The translations under genes and the position numbers were made by a program. From Microbacterium kunmingense (lineage in GTDB: Bacteria; Actinomycetota; Actinomycetes; Actinomycetales; Microbacteriaceae), in assembly GCF_023155745.1 (NCBI RefSeq), contig NZ_JAKNUS010000009.1:62001-126000 (forward strand): 64,000 bases of DNA, read 5' to 3'. The notes under the pieces were generated by a model. That model did no database searches. It had not been told where the DNA came from and saw only the letters and a list, made by a program, of their open reading frames with translations. Positions 10,708 to 19,568 of this stretch are shown piece by piece. How positions within the stretch are numbered: position 1 is the stretch's first letter; every line of letters starts with the position of its first letter.

Positions 10708-10910
10708 CGACCGCCGAACGTGACAGGCGAAGCGACGAAGCGCCCGGTTGCGGCAGGTACCGCCCGCTCGCCTGGCGCAAAGCGCGGCCCGCGACCGCCG
10801 AACGTGACAGGCGAAGCGACGAAGCGCCCGGCAGCGGCAGGTATCACCCGCTCGCTTGGCGCGAAGGGCGACGCGCAACCGCCGAACGTGACAGGCGAAG
10901 CGGCCCGCGA
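10708..10910. repeat. 84-bp tandem repeat, about 2.4 copies
   Basis: Copies begin at 10708, 10792 and 10876, exactly 84 bp apart, each with C(G/A)ACCGCCGAACGTGACAGG. Within each period CGCTCGCCTGGCGC can pair imperfectly with GTGACAGGCGAAGCG (for example 10765-10818). Period 84 is a multiple of three, so open frames cross it, but conservation follows the DNA and not one reading frame. There are no unique spacers, so this is not a CRISPR. Confidence 0.8.
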
Positions 10911-10920
10911 CGGGTGCGGG

Positions 10921-13755
10921 TCAGGCCCGGGCGGCCGCCGCGGCGGCGCGGTCCAGCGCCCACCCGAAGTCGCGCGCCGCGCCGCGCGCCCGCGCGACAT
11001 CCCACTCCTCTCCCAGGCCGGCGGCCGCACGCGCGCGGAACGGCTCGGCGTACGACCCGTCCGACGCGACGGGGTGGAATCCGAAGCGCGGCCCGAGCGC
11101 GTCGACCAGACCGAACAGCTCGGCGGCGTCGACCGGCGCGCCGAGCTCCACCAGCGCGACGGCGATCGCGTTGACGGCGGCCAGCGCGCTGATCCGGTCC
11201 TCCCGCGCAAGCGAGTGGCCCGCGCCGGTGCGGAGGATCCCCACCGCGTCGCGCGCGCGCCCGACCTCGGTCAGCACCTTGCCGGTGATGTAGCAGGTCG
11301 CCGCGAGCGTCCAGGTGTGGCCGATCTCCGCGGCCAGCCGGTACCCCTCCTCGAGGCTGTCGAGCGCCTGAGCCGGGTGACCGGCGATCCGCAGCGCGTC
11401 GCCGCGGATGTAGAGGTGATCGGCGATCGCCCACCGGTCGTCGTCACCGACCTCGGCGCGCAGGCGCGCGGCGATCGCCAGCTCGGCCTCCCGCCCATCG
11501 ATGTTTCCCTCCACGGCGGCGAGCGAGCCCAGCAGGGTGTGCGCGATCATCGCGTGCGGCGCATCGGCGGCCTCGTCGGCGGCATCCGCGAACCGGCGCA
11601 GCGCATGCACCGTCTTCAGCGGATCGCCGCCGACAGCCTGCATGAACGTCGCGGCATACAGGGCGCGCGCCTCGGCGCGCGGCAGGCGGGGACCGGGCAC
11701 CGCCAGCGCCTGATCGATGAGGCTCAGCGCCTCGTCGGCCTGCCCGCGCTCGTACCAGAACCACGCGAGCGACCCGACGAGCTCGACCGCGAGCGGACGA
11801 TCCCCCGAGCGGATGGCGCGGGCCGTGGCATCCTGCAGATCGGCGGCGTAGCCGCGCATTGACGCGCGCGCCTTCGGCGCCGCCGTCGAGCGCAGCAGCG
11901 GTGCCGTGCGCTCGGCGTACGCGGCCATCCAGCGTCCGTGCCGCCCCTCCCAGTCCCCGCCGTCATCGGCCTGAAGGTGCGCTCGGGCGTACCGGCGCAC
12001 GGTGTCCAGCAGCCGGAATCGCCTCTCGCCTCCTCCCGCACCCGCGGGGACGACGAGCGAGCGGCGCACGAGCGCGATGGTCATCTCCCGTGCGTCGGCT
12101 CCCTCGATCCGGCAGATGCCTGCCACGGCATCGAGTCCGAACGGGCCCGAGAAGCGGGCCAGCTGCCCGAGCGTGCGGCGCTCGTCGTCGGAGATCATCC
12201 CGACGCTCCAGTCGATCGCGGCATCGAGCGAATCGTGCCGGCCCGTGCCGCGACCCGGCGCGAGGGCCTCGAGCGAACCGGCGACCTCGCCGAGGCTCAG
12301 GACGTCCAGACGGGCGGCGGCGAGCTCGATGGCGAGCGGCAGACCGTCGAGCGCGACGCACAGTCGCCGCACGGCAGTGCGGTCGTCGTCGCTCCACGCC
12401 GTGGTCCCGCTGCTCTCGGACGCGCGCTGGAGGAACAGGTCGACCGCGTCATCCAGTGCCCCGCCGAGCAGCGGCTCGACCGCCACGACCCGCTCGCCCG
12501 CCATGCGCATCGCCTCGCGGCTCGTGACGAGCACGCTGAGCCCGGCGCACCGCTCGAGCAGGGCGGACGCCAGGGCGGCCGTCGCCCCCAGCACGTGCTC
12601 GGCGTTGTCGAACACCACGAGCGTCCGCCGTCCACCGAGCGCCGCCGCGATCGCGTCGATCTCGCTGACGCATCCGAGGGTCTCGGCGACCGCGCCGATG
12701 AGGCGGTCGGGCGAGCGGATGACGGTGAGATCGACGAACCACTGGGCGTCGTCGTCGCTGCCCGCACCCCGGCGGGCCACCTCGGCGGCCAGGCGCGTCT
12801 TGCCGACACCGGCGGGGCCGGTGAGCGTCACGAGCCGCGACTGCGCCCGGGCATCGGCGATCCGATCGAGCTCGGCGGCCCTGCCGATCAGCGCCGAACG
12901 CCGCGATTGCACCCCCGCGGCGGGATCGACCGGGCCCCCGTGCTCCCCGACGCGCACGCCCCGCGCCGCGCCGACGGCCCCCGATGCGTCGCCGCCCCGC
13001 ACCGCACCGGCCTCCGCCGCCGGGCCCGGGGCGCCCCCCGCACCGCCGTGCGACTCGCCGCGCAGGATCCCGTCGCGCAGCCGCGACCACGTCTCGGGCA
13101 CCGCTCCCCCGACCTCGCGCCGGTGCGCGACCCGCCGGTCGATCTCGCCGAGGGCGTCGGCGGTGCGTCCCCCCTCGGCGAGCGCCTGCGCCAGCCGACG
13201 GCCCATCTCGTCATCGTCGAGGTCGTCGGCCCACGGCGCGAGAGCTGCCAGGGCATTGGCGGGGCGGGCGGCGGCGAGCTCCCGATCGGCGCGTTCGGCA
13301 GCGGCGGCGCGCCGCAGCATCCCGAGCTCGGTGAGCACCGGCGCGGCGAAGGGGAACTCCGACACCCGGGCCAGCGGCGCCCCCGTCCAGAGGGCCTCGG
13401 CCTCGGCGAGCGCCGCCGCGCGGTCGTCACCGGTGGTCTCGAGCAATCGGCGGAAGCGGATGACGTCGACCGCTGCGGGGTCGACGGCCAGCCGGTATCC
13501 GCCGCGCCCGCCGGGCAGGAGGTCGCCCCATCCGCGTGTGCGCAGTCGGGACAGGTGCGCCCGAAGACTCGAGACGACACTGTCGGATGCCGCGGGCCAG
13601 AGTGCCTCGACGAGCTCGCCGGTCGTGAACGATCGCTCCGGGTCGAGCGCGAGACGGCAGAGGATCGCCTCGGGGATCGCGCCGCGCACCGGCGGCGGCG
13701 CCCCGTCGCCGGTGACACGCAGGCCGCCGAAGAGGTGGATCCGCACGTCGGTCAC
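10921..13755 (-). CDS. SARP/AfsR-like regulator with ATPase and TPR domains (first of pair)
   Basis: 944 residues. Residues 1-95 are an OmpR-like winged helix of SARP type (VRIHLFGGLRVTGDG..TTGELVEALWP..SSLRAHLSRLRTRGWGDLL..GGRGGYRLAV). About 96-230 are the bacterial transcriptional activation domain. A Gly/Ala-rich linker follows, then an NB-ARC-type ATPase with Walker A at 313-320 (GPAGVGKT) and LVVFDNAEHVLG, then helical TPR-like repeats to the end. It probably activates genes through direct repeats when the ATPase is engaged. The GTG at 13755 overlaps the stop of the upstream paralogue by 4 nt (GTGA). About the same length and layout as its neighbour, so the two look like an old tandem duplication. 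Confidence 0.9.
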   Translation of the reverse strand: MTDVRIHLFGGLRVTGDGAPPPVRGAIPEAILCRLALDPERSFTTGELVEALWPAASDSVVSSLRAHLSRLRTRGWGDLLPGGRGGYRLAVDPAAVDVIRFRRLLETTGDDRAAALAEAEALWTGAPLARVSEFPFAAPVLTELGMLRRAAAAERADRELAAARPANALAALAPWADDLDDDEMGRRLAQALAEGGRTADALGEIDRRVAHRREVGGAVPETWSRLRDGILRGESHGGAGGAPGPAAEAGAVRGGDASGAVGAARGVRVGEHGGPVDPAAGVQSRRSALIGRAAELDRIADARAQSRLVTLTGPAGVGKTRLAAEVARRGAGSDDDAQWFVDLTVIRSPDRLIGAVAETLGCVSEIDAIAAALGGRRTLVVFDNAEHVLGATAALASALLERCAGLSVLVTSREAMRMAGERVVAVEPLLGGALDDAVDLFLQRASESSGTTAWSDDDRTAVRRLCVALDGLPLAIELAAARLDVLSLGEVAGSLEALAPGRGTGRHDSLDAAIDWSVGMISDDERRTLGQLARFSGPFGLDAVAGICRIEGADAREMTIALVRRSLVVPAGAGGGERRFRLLDTVRRYARAHLQADDGGDWEGRHGRWMAAYAERTAPLLRSTAAPKARASMRGYAADLQDATARAIRSGDRPLAVELVGSLAWFWYERGQADEALSLIDQALAVPGPRLPRAEARALYAATFMQAVGGDPLKTVHALRRFADAADEAADAPHAMIAHTLLGSLAAVEGNIDGREAELAIAARLRAEVGDDDRWAIADHLYIRGDALRIAGHPAQALDSLEEGYRLAAEIGHTWTLAATCYITGKVLTEVGRARDAVGILRTGAGHSLAREDRISALAAVNAIAVALVELGAPVDAAELFGLVDALGPRFGFHPVASDGSYAEPFRARAAAGLGEEWDVARARGAARDFGWALDRAAAAAARA

Positions 13756-16643
13756 GGCGAGGCATCCGGGTCGGCGGGCGATGCGCCTTCGGGCGACGGG
13801 TCGGCGGCCATCGAGAACTCCCGGCGCGGGAGGCGCGCGAGCATGTCGCGCACCTCGGGCCACCCGCATCGCCTGCCCTGCGCGTACTGGTGCGCGAACT
13901 CGGGCGGGGTCATCCCCGCACTGAGCGAGTCCCGCAGGCGCTCCGCGTCCTCCCCCTCGACGACGGCGGTGCTGTAGTCGTACTGGCGCCCGATCTCCTC
14001 GACAGCTCCGAGCAGGCGCGCCCCGGTCTCGTGGCGCTCGACGAAGGCGCAGGCCCCGGCGATGACGAACACCACCGCGAGCGCGCCGGCGGCGTCCTCG
14101 TTCGCGCGGGCCTCGTCCACCGCGCCGACCGCGACATCGATGGCCTCCTTCGGCCGGCGCGCATCCACGAGGGTCTTGGCGGCGACGTACTTCGACGTCG
14201 TGATCATCCAGGTGTAGCCGATCGACGCCGCGATCCGGTACGAGGCGCGCAGCGCACGCAGCGCGTCATCCGTCCTCCCCTGCGCCCGCCGGATCTGGCC
14301 TTCCGACATGCTGACCTCCGCCCGCGCCCACGCCTGGGCCTCGCCCGTCAGGTGACGAGCCTGGGCGAGAAGGGTCTCGCCCACGTCGGCCTGACCGAAG
14401 ATCGCCCGGCCGTAGGCCTCGCGGGCGAGGGCCACCGCGGTCACCGACGGGTCGGCGAGCCGCTCGCCCTCGGCGCGTGCCCGCGCGATGGCGCCGAACC
14501 CCGCCGCGGCGTCGCCGGTCTGATAGGCGAGATTCGCCAGCTCGAGCCACGCGATCCCATCCAGCGGCGTCGGATCGCCCGGCAGCTCGAGCGCCCGCTC
14601 GAGCCGGCTTCTCCCCTCGACCATGAGGCCGCGGAGGAACCAGTACTGCGCCTGTCCCGCCGCCAGCCGCACCGCCGCGTCGCGGTCACCCGCCGCCACC
14701 GCCGTCTCGAACGCCTCGGTGAGATCGGCCCGGAAGTCATCGAGCACCGCCATGCTGTCGCGCGCCTCGAAGGTGCGCAGCGTCGGACCGAGCGAGGTGG
14801 TGAGGTCGGCGAACCACCACCGGTACCGCAGCCGCCACATCGCCGCCCGCGCCGGGTCTTCCCGCTCGGCGAGGTACTCCCGCGTCGACTCGAGCATGCG
14901 GAACCGGCGCCGACCGGTGCTGCCGCGCTCGACGGCGAGGAGCGACTTGCCCACGAGCTCGTCGAGAAGGGCGACGGTGTCGCCCCAGGGGCGACCGGAT
15001 GCTCCGGAGACGGCCCCCACGGTGAAGGCACCGGCGAAGCGGGAGGTCTCCTGGACCAGCTCGCGCTGCGCGTCGCTCAGCTGGCCGAAGGTCCAGTCGA
15101 TCGCGGTGCGGACGCTGTCGTGCCGTCCCCGCGTCGCGGCGTGCGCACCGATCCCCTCGCGCACCTGGGCGGCGTCGAGCACGTCGAGCCGCGCCGCGGC
15201 CAGCTCGAGCGCGAGCGGGATGCCCTCGAGCTCCGCGCAGAGTGCGCGGGCGTCGTCGAGCTCGCCGTCGTCGAAGCCGTACCCGCCTCGGGCGTCGGCC
15301 GCGCGTTCGGCGAACAGTCGCCACGCGTCGGCGTGCGCCTCGCCCACGAGCGGGCGCAGCACGACGACCTCCTCGCCCGACAGCCGGAGCGGCTCGCGGC
15401 TGGTCACCACGATGCGCACCCCGTCGGTTCCCTGCAGCAGCCGATCGACGGCGACGGCGAGCGCGCCGAGCACGTGGTCGGCGTTGTCGAGGAGCAGCAG
15501 GATGCGGCCGGAGCGAAGACGCCGCACGATGGCATCCATTGTCAGTTCACGCGCGCGCACGACGGCCGCGATCGCCGCGACCACCTCGTCGGGCTGGCGG
15601 AAATCGGCGAGGTCGACCATGTACTGCTCGTCGTCGAGGGCGGTCGTGGCCTCGCGGGCGAGCTCGACCGCGGTACGGGTCTTCCCCACCCCGGCGGGCC
15701 CGACGATCGTGATGAGGCGTCGGTCGCGGCGACGCTCGCGCAGGCGTGCGAGATCGTCGGCGCGCCCGACGAAGCGGGTGAGCGGGATGCCGACGCCCAC
15801 CCGTCGCACGGCCGCACCGGTGTGGTGGGTGACCACCTCGGGGTCCATCCGCACGATGGAGGCACGCAGCGACTGCAGCCGGGGTGAGGGGTCGAGGCCG
15901 CGGTCGTCGCGGAGGCGCGTGGTGAACGCGTCGATGGCGGTGAGCGCGTCGGGAATGCGCGCGGAGCGGGCGAGGGCGGTGGCGAGCAGGCGCACCGGTC
16001 GCTCGTCGAAGGGGTGGCGCTGGGCGGTGCCGGCGAGCACCGAGGTCGCGAGCGCCGCGTCGCCGAGGTCGAGGGCCTGCTCGCCGAGATCCTCCTCCAG
16101 CAGCCGCCGATCGGCGAGATGGCGCGCGCGCACGGCGGAGACGAACGGGATGGCGTCAAGGCCCGGGAGCGGGTCTCGCGCCGCCCGCGCGGCGATCTCG
16201 CCGAGGGCGGACAGCCGCTCCTCCGACGCCGGCAGGCGGCCGGCCGCGGCGAGCTCCGCGCGCAGCCGCAGCAAGTCGACCCGATCGGCCGGCACGTCGA
16301 GGGAGTAGCCTCCACGGGCTCCGACCAGGTGCGCGCCGAGCCCGGCTGCCCGCAGCCGCGACAGATGGGCCCGGAGAGTGGAGAGCACGTTCGCGGGGGG
16401 CTGCGGCCAGACATCCGCGATCAGCTCCTCGGCGGGGACGATGTCTCCGGCGCTCAGCGCCAGGCGCGAGACGAGCGCTTTGGGGATGTCGCCGCGCAGG
16501 GCGACGACCTCGTCGTCGACGCGCACCTCGACCAGGCCCAGCAGGCGCACGTCCACCGTCACGCTCACTCCCCCCTCGGCGATGCGCGTCGACCCCGCGC
16601 CGGTGACCGGGGCGGGGACTGTCAGTGATGTTTCCGTTGACAT
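13752..16643 (-). CDS. SARP/AfsR-like regulator with ATPase and TPR domains (second of pair)
   Basis: 963 residues with the same architecture as the following gene. Winged helix at about 28-120 (VDVRLLGLVEVRVDDEVVALRGDIPKALVSRLAL..LSTLRAHLSRLRAAGLGAHL), activation domain at about 125-265, ATPase with Walker A at 315-322 (GPAGVGKT) and ILLLLDNADHVLGALAVA, then TPR-like helices. The start is the ATG at 16643. The only space for its own promoter is the 58-bp gap behind the protease gene, which is largely occupied by a 32-bp hairpin, so expression probably depends on read-through past that hairpin. A single GTGCAAT heptamer at 16648-16654 lies just before the start. Confidence 0.9.
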   Translation of the reverse strand: MSTETSLTVPAPVTGAGSTRIAEGGVSVTVDVRLLGLVEVRVDDEVVALRGDIPKALVSRLALSAGDIVPAEELIADVWPQPPANVLSTLRAHLSRLRAAGLGAHLVGARGGYSLDVPADRVDLLRLRAELAAAGRLPASEERLSALGEIAARAARDPLPGLDAIPFVSAVRARHLADRRLLEEDLGEQALDLGDAALATSVLAGTAQRHPFDERPVRLLATALARSARIPDALTAIDAFTTRLRDDRGLDPSPRLQSLRASIVRMDPEVVTHHTGAAVRRVGVGIPLTRFVGRADDLARLRERRRDRRLITIVGPAGVGKTRTAVELAREATTALDDEQYMVDLADFRQPDEVVAAIAAVVRARELTMDAIVRRLRSGRILLLLDNADHVLGALAVAVDRLLQGTDGVRIVVTSREPLRLSGEEVVVLRPLVGEAHADAWRLFAERAADARGGYGFDDGELDDARALCAELEGIPLALELAAARLDVLDAAQVREGIGAHAATRGRHDSVRTAIDWTFGQLSDAQRELVQETSRFAGAFTVGAVSGASGRPWGDTVALLDELVGKSLLAVERGSTGRRRFRMLESTREYLAEREDPARAAMWRLRYRWWFADLTTSLGPTLRTFEARDSMAVLDDFRADLTEAFETAVAAGDRDAAVRLAAGQAQYWFLRGLMVEGRSRLERALELPGDPTPLDGIAWLELANLAYQTGDAAAGFGAIARARAEGERLADPSVTAVALAREAYGRAIFGQADVGETLLAQARHLTGEAQAWARAEVSMSEGQIRRAQGRTDDALRALRASYRIAASIGYTWMITTSKYVAAKTLVDARRPKEAIDVAVGAVDEARANEDAAGALAVVFVIAGACAFVERHETGARLLGAVEEIGRQYDYSTAVVEGEDAERLRDSLSAGMTPPEFAHQYAQGRRCGWPEVRDMLARLPRREFSMAADPSPEGASPADPDASP

Positions 16644-16665
16644 TGTGGTGCAATCCCGTCGTGAG

Positions 16666-16697
16666 GTGGGGCCCCGACCTGCCGGTCGGGGCCCCAC
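16666..16697 (-). terminator. Strong hairpin between protease and SARP pair
   Basis: Perfect inverted repeat with 13-bp arms GTGGGGCCCCGAC / GTCGGGGCCCCAC around six bases. It begins 4 nt after the protease stop and ends 22 nt before the next start codon. No U-tract follows. It may be a partial terminator that sets the protease-to-regulator ratio. Confidence 0.7.
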
Positions 16698-16701
16698 GGT
16701 G

Positions 16702-18288
16702 TCAGAAGGCGGCGGCGAAGCTGCCCAGGGCGTGGTCGATCGCGTAGAGGTCGCTCTCGGTGAGAGCGGTGACCGCGAGCACGATGACGTACTGCCCGTC
16801 GTTGGAGTAGGCGGCGAGCATCAGATAATCGGCCGCGGATTCGCCGCATCCGGTCCAGTACTGGAAGACGCCGGAGTGCAGATCGTCGGTGTACTCGTCG
16901 ATGGCACCCTGCGTGCAGCCCGACTGCTCGAGGTAGTCGGCGGTCATGCCCAGCCACTCCTCGGGCTGGATCGTCGCCGTCGCCGCCGGAGCGGCGACCA
17001 CCGAAACCCCCGGCACCGACCAGCCCGACGCGAACGCCGCGACATCCGTGCTGGCATCGATCCGTGCCCACTGACCGCCGCGCGGATCGGTGTAGACCGA
17101 GGTGTCGAGGTCGCCCCAGGCGGCCGGCACATCGACCGTGACGCTCCCCGTGTCATCCACGATCGAGACGTACTCCTCGGCCGAAACGGCTCCCGAACCG
17201 CCCGACCCGCCGGTTCCCCCGCCGCCCGAGCTCGCGCCGGCCTGCGTGGCCACCGAGACCGCTTCGACGGGCTCGCCGTTGAACTGCCCGGTGTAGTAGA
17301 CGCCCTCGGCGGGGCGGTACAGCTCCACCGACAGCGTGGCGTCATGGCCGTGCGTGCGCAGCACGTCGCAGTAGTCGGCCATGGTGCCGTCGACGCCCAC
17401 CGAGACGCCCTCCATCTTGGTGAGGAGGTCGCCGGGCGCGACGCCGGCGGTGTCGGCCGCCGACCCGGAGGCGACGGAGTTGACCCAGATGCCGAGCCCC
17501 TCGCCCTCCTCGGTCATGAGGGCGGTGCCGTTGATGCCGAGGCTCAGCACGCTCTCACCCTCGCTCAGCTGCTCGATGACCTTCTGCACCTCGTCGCGGT
17601 GGATGGCGAGGTTCTGGTCGTACTGGTCGTTGCCGGCGTAGTTCACCCCGACCAGTCGCCCCTCGGCGTCGATCAGCGGACCCCCGGAGTTGCCGCCGCG
17701 GATGCGCGCGTCGTGCTCGATCACGTGGTCGAGCGAGGCCCACGGGGTGTCGACCGCCGTGTCGGCCTTCGACACGATGCCGCGGGTCATGGTGAACTCC
17801 GGGTCACCGAGCGGGAAGCCCGCCGCGTACACGTCGGTCGCGGTGGTGATCTCACCCTCCCGCCAGGTGAAGTGCGGGTAGTCGTCGTCCTGCAGCTGGA
17901 TGACCGCGAGGTCGAGACACTCCGACGAGCCGAGCACCTTGGCGTTGAGCGTCTCGCTCGTGTCGCCGCCGCGCCAGACCTTCAGCGTGCCGGCGCCGAC
18001 CACGACGTGGTTGTTGGTGACGGCCAGGCCGTCCTCGCTGATGAGGAAGCCCGAGCCGCGACCGGCCGCTTCGTAGCCGCCCATCTCGGGGGAGACGAAG
18101 GTGCCGACGGCCTCGATCTGGATGGTCGCCGTCTGGATGTCGTCGAAGCCGACGCCCGCGGGCTCGGCGGCTTCGGGAGTGACGAAGCTCATGCACCCGG
18201 TGAGGGCCAGAGCGGTCGTCGTGAGCATGGCCGCACCGGCCGGCAGAAGCCGTGAGCGAGTGCGACGAGAAGGTGCGGTGGTGTTCAT
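16702..18288 (-). CDS. Secreted S1C serine protease with PDZ domain, lipoprotein
   Basis: 528 residues. A signal peptide ends in a lipobox (ALTGC, Cys32), so the protein is anchored to the outer face of the membrane. The trypsin-like domain carries His94 (VTNNHVV), Asp126 (CLDLAVIQL) and Ser201 (RGGNSGGPL), all intact. A PDZ domain follows at about 255-330 (GLGIWVNSVASGSAADTAGVAPGDLLTKMEGVSV), then a Gly/Ser linker and a C-terminal domain of about 150 residues that I do not recognise. HtrA/DegP-like function (processing or quality control of envelope proteins) is inferred. ATG at 18288; an upstream in-frame start only adds low-complexity sequence. Direct repeats at 18339-18368 lie 51 bp upstream. 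Confidence 0.92.
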   Translation of the reverse strand: MNTTAPSRRTRSRLLPAGAAMLTTTALALTGCMSFVTPEAAEPAGVGFDDIQTATIQIEAVGTFVSPEMGGYEAAGRGSGFLISEDGLAVTNNHVVVGAGTLKVWRGGDTSETLNAKVLGSSECLDLAVIQLQDDDYPHFTWREGEITTATDVYAAGFPLGDPEFTMTRGIVSKADTAVDTPWASLDHVIEHDARIRGGNSGGPLIDAEGRLVGVNYAGNDQYDQNLAIHRDEVQKVIEQLSEGESVLSLGINGTALMTEEGEGLGIWVNSVASGSAADTAGVAPGDLLTKMEGVSVGVDGTMADYCDVLRTHGHDATLSVELYRPAEGVYYTGQFNGEPVEAVSVATQAGASSGGGGTGGSGGSGAVSAEEYVSIVDDTGSVTVDVPAAWGDLDTSVYTDPRGGQWARIDASTDVAAFASGWSVPGVSVVAAPAATATIQPEEWLGMTADYLEQSGCTQGAIDEYTDDLHSGVFQYWTGCGESAADYLMLAAYSNDGQYVIVLAVTALTESDLYAIDHALGSFAAAF

Positions 18289-18338
18289 GTCGCCGAAGTT
18301 ACGGACGGAATCGGATGCCGGAGCGAGCCGATCCGGCC

Positions 18339-18368
18339 GTGCAATGTTCGTGCAATCCGAGGTTGCAC
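18339..18368. promoter_or_regulatory. Putative SARP binding site upstream of protease gene
   Basis: GTGCAAT at 18339-18345 and again at 18350-18356 are perfect heptamers with exactly 11-bp spacing, followed by an inverted copy GTTGCAC at 18362-18368. SARP-family regulators bind heptameric direct repeats at 11-bp periodicity. The adjacent regulators are the obvious candidates. Confidence 0.6.
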
Positions 18369-18452
18369 GAGGGGGTGCGGGGTGTGCGGTTGGTGCGGTG
18401 TGTTCGGGACGGGCGTTGCGTGCGGTTCGGGCGGTGGGTGCGGGGCGGGCGT

Positions 18453-19076
18453 TCATTGTGCGGCCAGCCGTTCAGTGAGTTCGTCGCCGTAGGCGCGGAC
18501 GGCGTCGGTGAAGTCGTCGGTCGGACCGACGCAGGTGTCGGAGGTCGACACGTCGCACGCCGCGGCGCGGAAGGCGGCGGCGGCGTCTTCTGCGGCGGTC
18601 GCCGCGGCGAGGAGCTCGTCGTCGGCCCCGGCGGCGGCTGCTCGATCGGCCGCGCCGTCGATCATCTCGAGGGCCTCGATGGCGATGCCGACGCAGTTCT
18701 CGTCGCCCATCGCGATGTTCACGCTGCCGCAGAAGTTGTCGTACCAGCGGTCCTGGAACAGCGCGATCGCGCCGGCCTCCGTCTCGATGAACCCTACGTC
18801 TCCGCCGGCCGGGCGGGTTCCCCCGGGGTCGGCGGTGCCGGTGCCGGTTCCGGTGTCGGTGCCGGTGTCGGTCGTCTGCGCCGGCGCGGGGTCTGTCGTC
18901 GTGGCGGGCGCCGGCTCGGCGCCCGAGGCGCCGAGCGAGAAGGTGCAGCCGGTGAGCGTGACGGCGGCGAGCAGCGCCGCTGCGGCGGCCGCGGCGAGGC
19001 GGCGCTGAAGCGGCGTCGACGCCTCAGTGCCGTCGGCGTGGCCGTCGGTGTGAGCGGGTGCGGGTGCAGTGTGCAT
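18453..19076 (-). CDS. Putative lipoprotein of unknown function
   Basis: 207 residues. A long N-terminal signal region ends in AVTLTGC (Cys44, lipobox), then a Thr/Pro/Gly/Asp-rich linker of about 50 residues, then a mostly helical domain with four cysteines (NFCGSVN, DENCVGIA, AACDVS, DTCVGP) that could form two disulfides outside the cell. I know no matching family. ATG at 19076 with AAAGGA six bases upstream. It sits 164 bp upstream of the protease gene in the same direction, and direct repeats like those before the protease lie upstream of it, so it is probably co-regulated. Confidence 0.8.
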   Translation of the reverse strand: MHTAPAPAHTDGHADGTEASTPLQRRLAAAAAAALLAAVTLTGCTFSLGASGAEPAPATTTDPAPAQTTDTGTDTGTGTGTADPGGTRPAGGDVGFIETEAGAIALFQDRWYDNFCGSVNIAMGDENCVGIAIEALEMIDGAADRAAAAGADDELLAAATAAEDAAAAFRAAACDVSTSDTCVGPTDDFTDAVRAYGDELTERLAAQ

Positions 19077-19166
19077 GGGTGGTCCTTTGCGGTTCGGGGT
19101 GCCGGGTCATCCGGCACGCGCCGACGCTACGAGGACCGTTGCGCGCCCACCGGGTCGCTCCACGCC

Positions 19167-19184
19167 GCGCAATCTTCGTGCAAC
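19167..19184. promoter_or_regulatory. Putative SARP binding site upstream of lipoprotein gene
   Basis: GCGCAAT at 19167-19173 and GTGCAAC at 19178-19184, again 11 bp apart with the same spacer pattern CTTC versus GTTC in the protease site. They lie 91-108 bp upstream of the lipoprotein start, on the side expected for its promoter. Confidence 0.5.
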
Positions 19185-19202
19185 CTTCCGCCCCGGCATC
19201 CG

Positions 19203-19337
19203 CTCCCCCGGCGACATCCGCCCGTTTTCCGCCGCTCCGAGGGCCGAATGTGACGGGCGAAGCGAGACCCTTCCCGCTCTCCCGACGACATCCGCCCCAT
19301 TTCGCTCGCTCCGGGGGCCGAACGTGACGGGCGAAGC
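19203..19337. repeat. Two copies of the 61-bp palindromic element
   Basis: Units at 19203-19263 and 19277-19337, each exactly 61 bp, opening CTCCCCCGGCGACATCCGCC or CTCTCCCGACGACATCCGCC and closing GGGCCGAA(T/C)GTGACGGGCGAAGC. The ends match those of the units at 10452 and 10525, and the middles differ. Confidence 0.8.
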
Positions 19338-19416
19338 CAGGCACGCGCGTGTGGGCGACTGCTGCGCGACGCCGGGCCGCGGCATCCCGCACTGCTCCCG
19401 TACGCCGACCACCCGA

Positions 19417-19547
19417 GCTTCACCCGTCACAAAGCGCGCCCCTGCCCGACGATTCGTGACAAGCGAAGCGTGAGCACGCCCGCATCCACGCCTCCGCCTG
19501 TCGCGAAGCGCGAACCCGCGCCACACTTCGCGTCAGGCGAAGCGGAG
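19417..19547. repeat. Two imperfect palindromes of the GCTTCGCCTGTCAC class
   Basis: 19417-19469 pairs GCTTCACCCGTCAC with GTGACAAGCGAAGC. 19493-19547 contains GCCTGTCGCGAAG facing CTTCGCGTCAGGC (12 of 13 paired). Both relate to the stem inside the 84-bp tandem repeat at 10708. A half-copy, CTGACGCGAAGTGCGG, is visible near 2361. Confidence 0.6.
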
Positions 19548-19568
19548 GCGCCCCGGCAGCGGCGCCCG

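Larger units (their letters stand above)
10358..10920. other. 563-bp gene-free stretch filled with repeats
   Basis: Between the ligase start and the stop of the first SARP-type regulator I see no supportable gene. It holds two 61-bp palindromic units in a 73-bp tandem (10452-10600) and an 84-bp tandem repeat (10708-10910), all built around variants of CGAACGTGACAGGCGAAGC. Open frames here translate the repeats on both strands and have no family resemblance or ribosome sites. Confidence 0.8.
19077..19568. other. 492-bp gene-free stretch: operator and repeat cluster
   Basis: No supportable gene. From left to right it holds the promoter region of the lipoprotein gene with direct repeats (19167-19184), two 61-bp palindromic units (19203-19337) and two shorter imperfect palindromes (19417-19547). 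The same two repeat classes fill the gap at 10358-10920. Confidence 0.8.

Noticed and set aside
10708..10910. Possible CRISPR array
   Set aside because: The 84-bp period repeats fully with no unique spacers, and there are no cas genes.
10572..11174. Repetitive peptide frames (PPNVTGEA repeats) over the 84-bp array
   Set aside because: Both strands give open frames because the period is divisible by three; start sites are absent and substitutions do not respect codons.
15542..16414. 290-codon minus frame inside the second SARP gene
   Set aside because: Out-of-frame shadow with low-complexity Arg/Ser content; the real gene's motifs are in the other frame.
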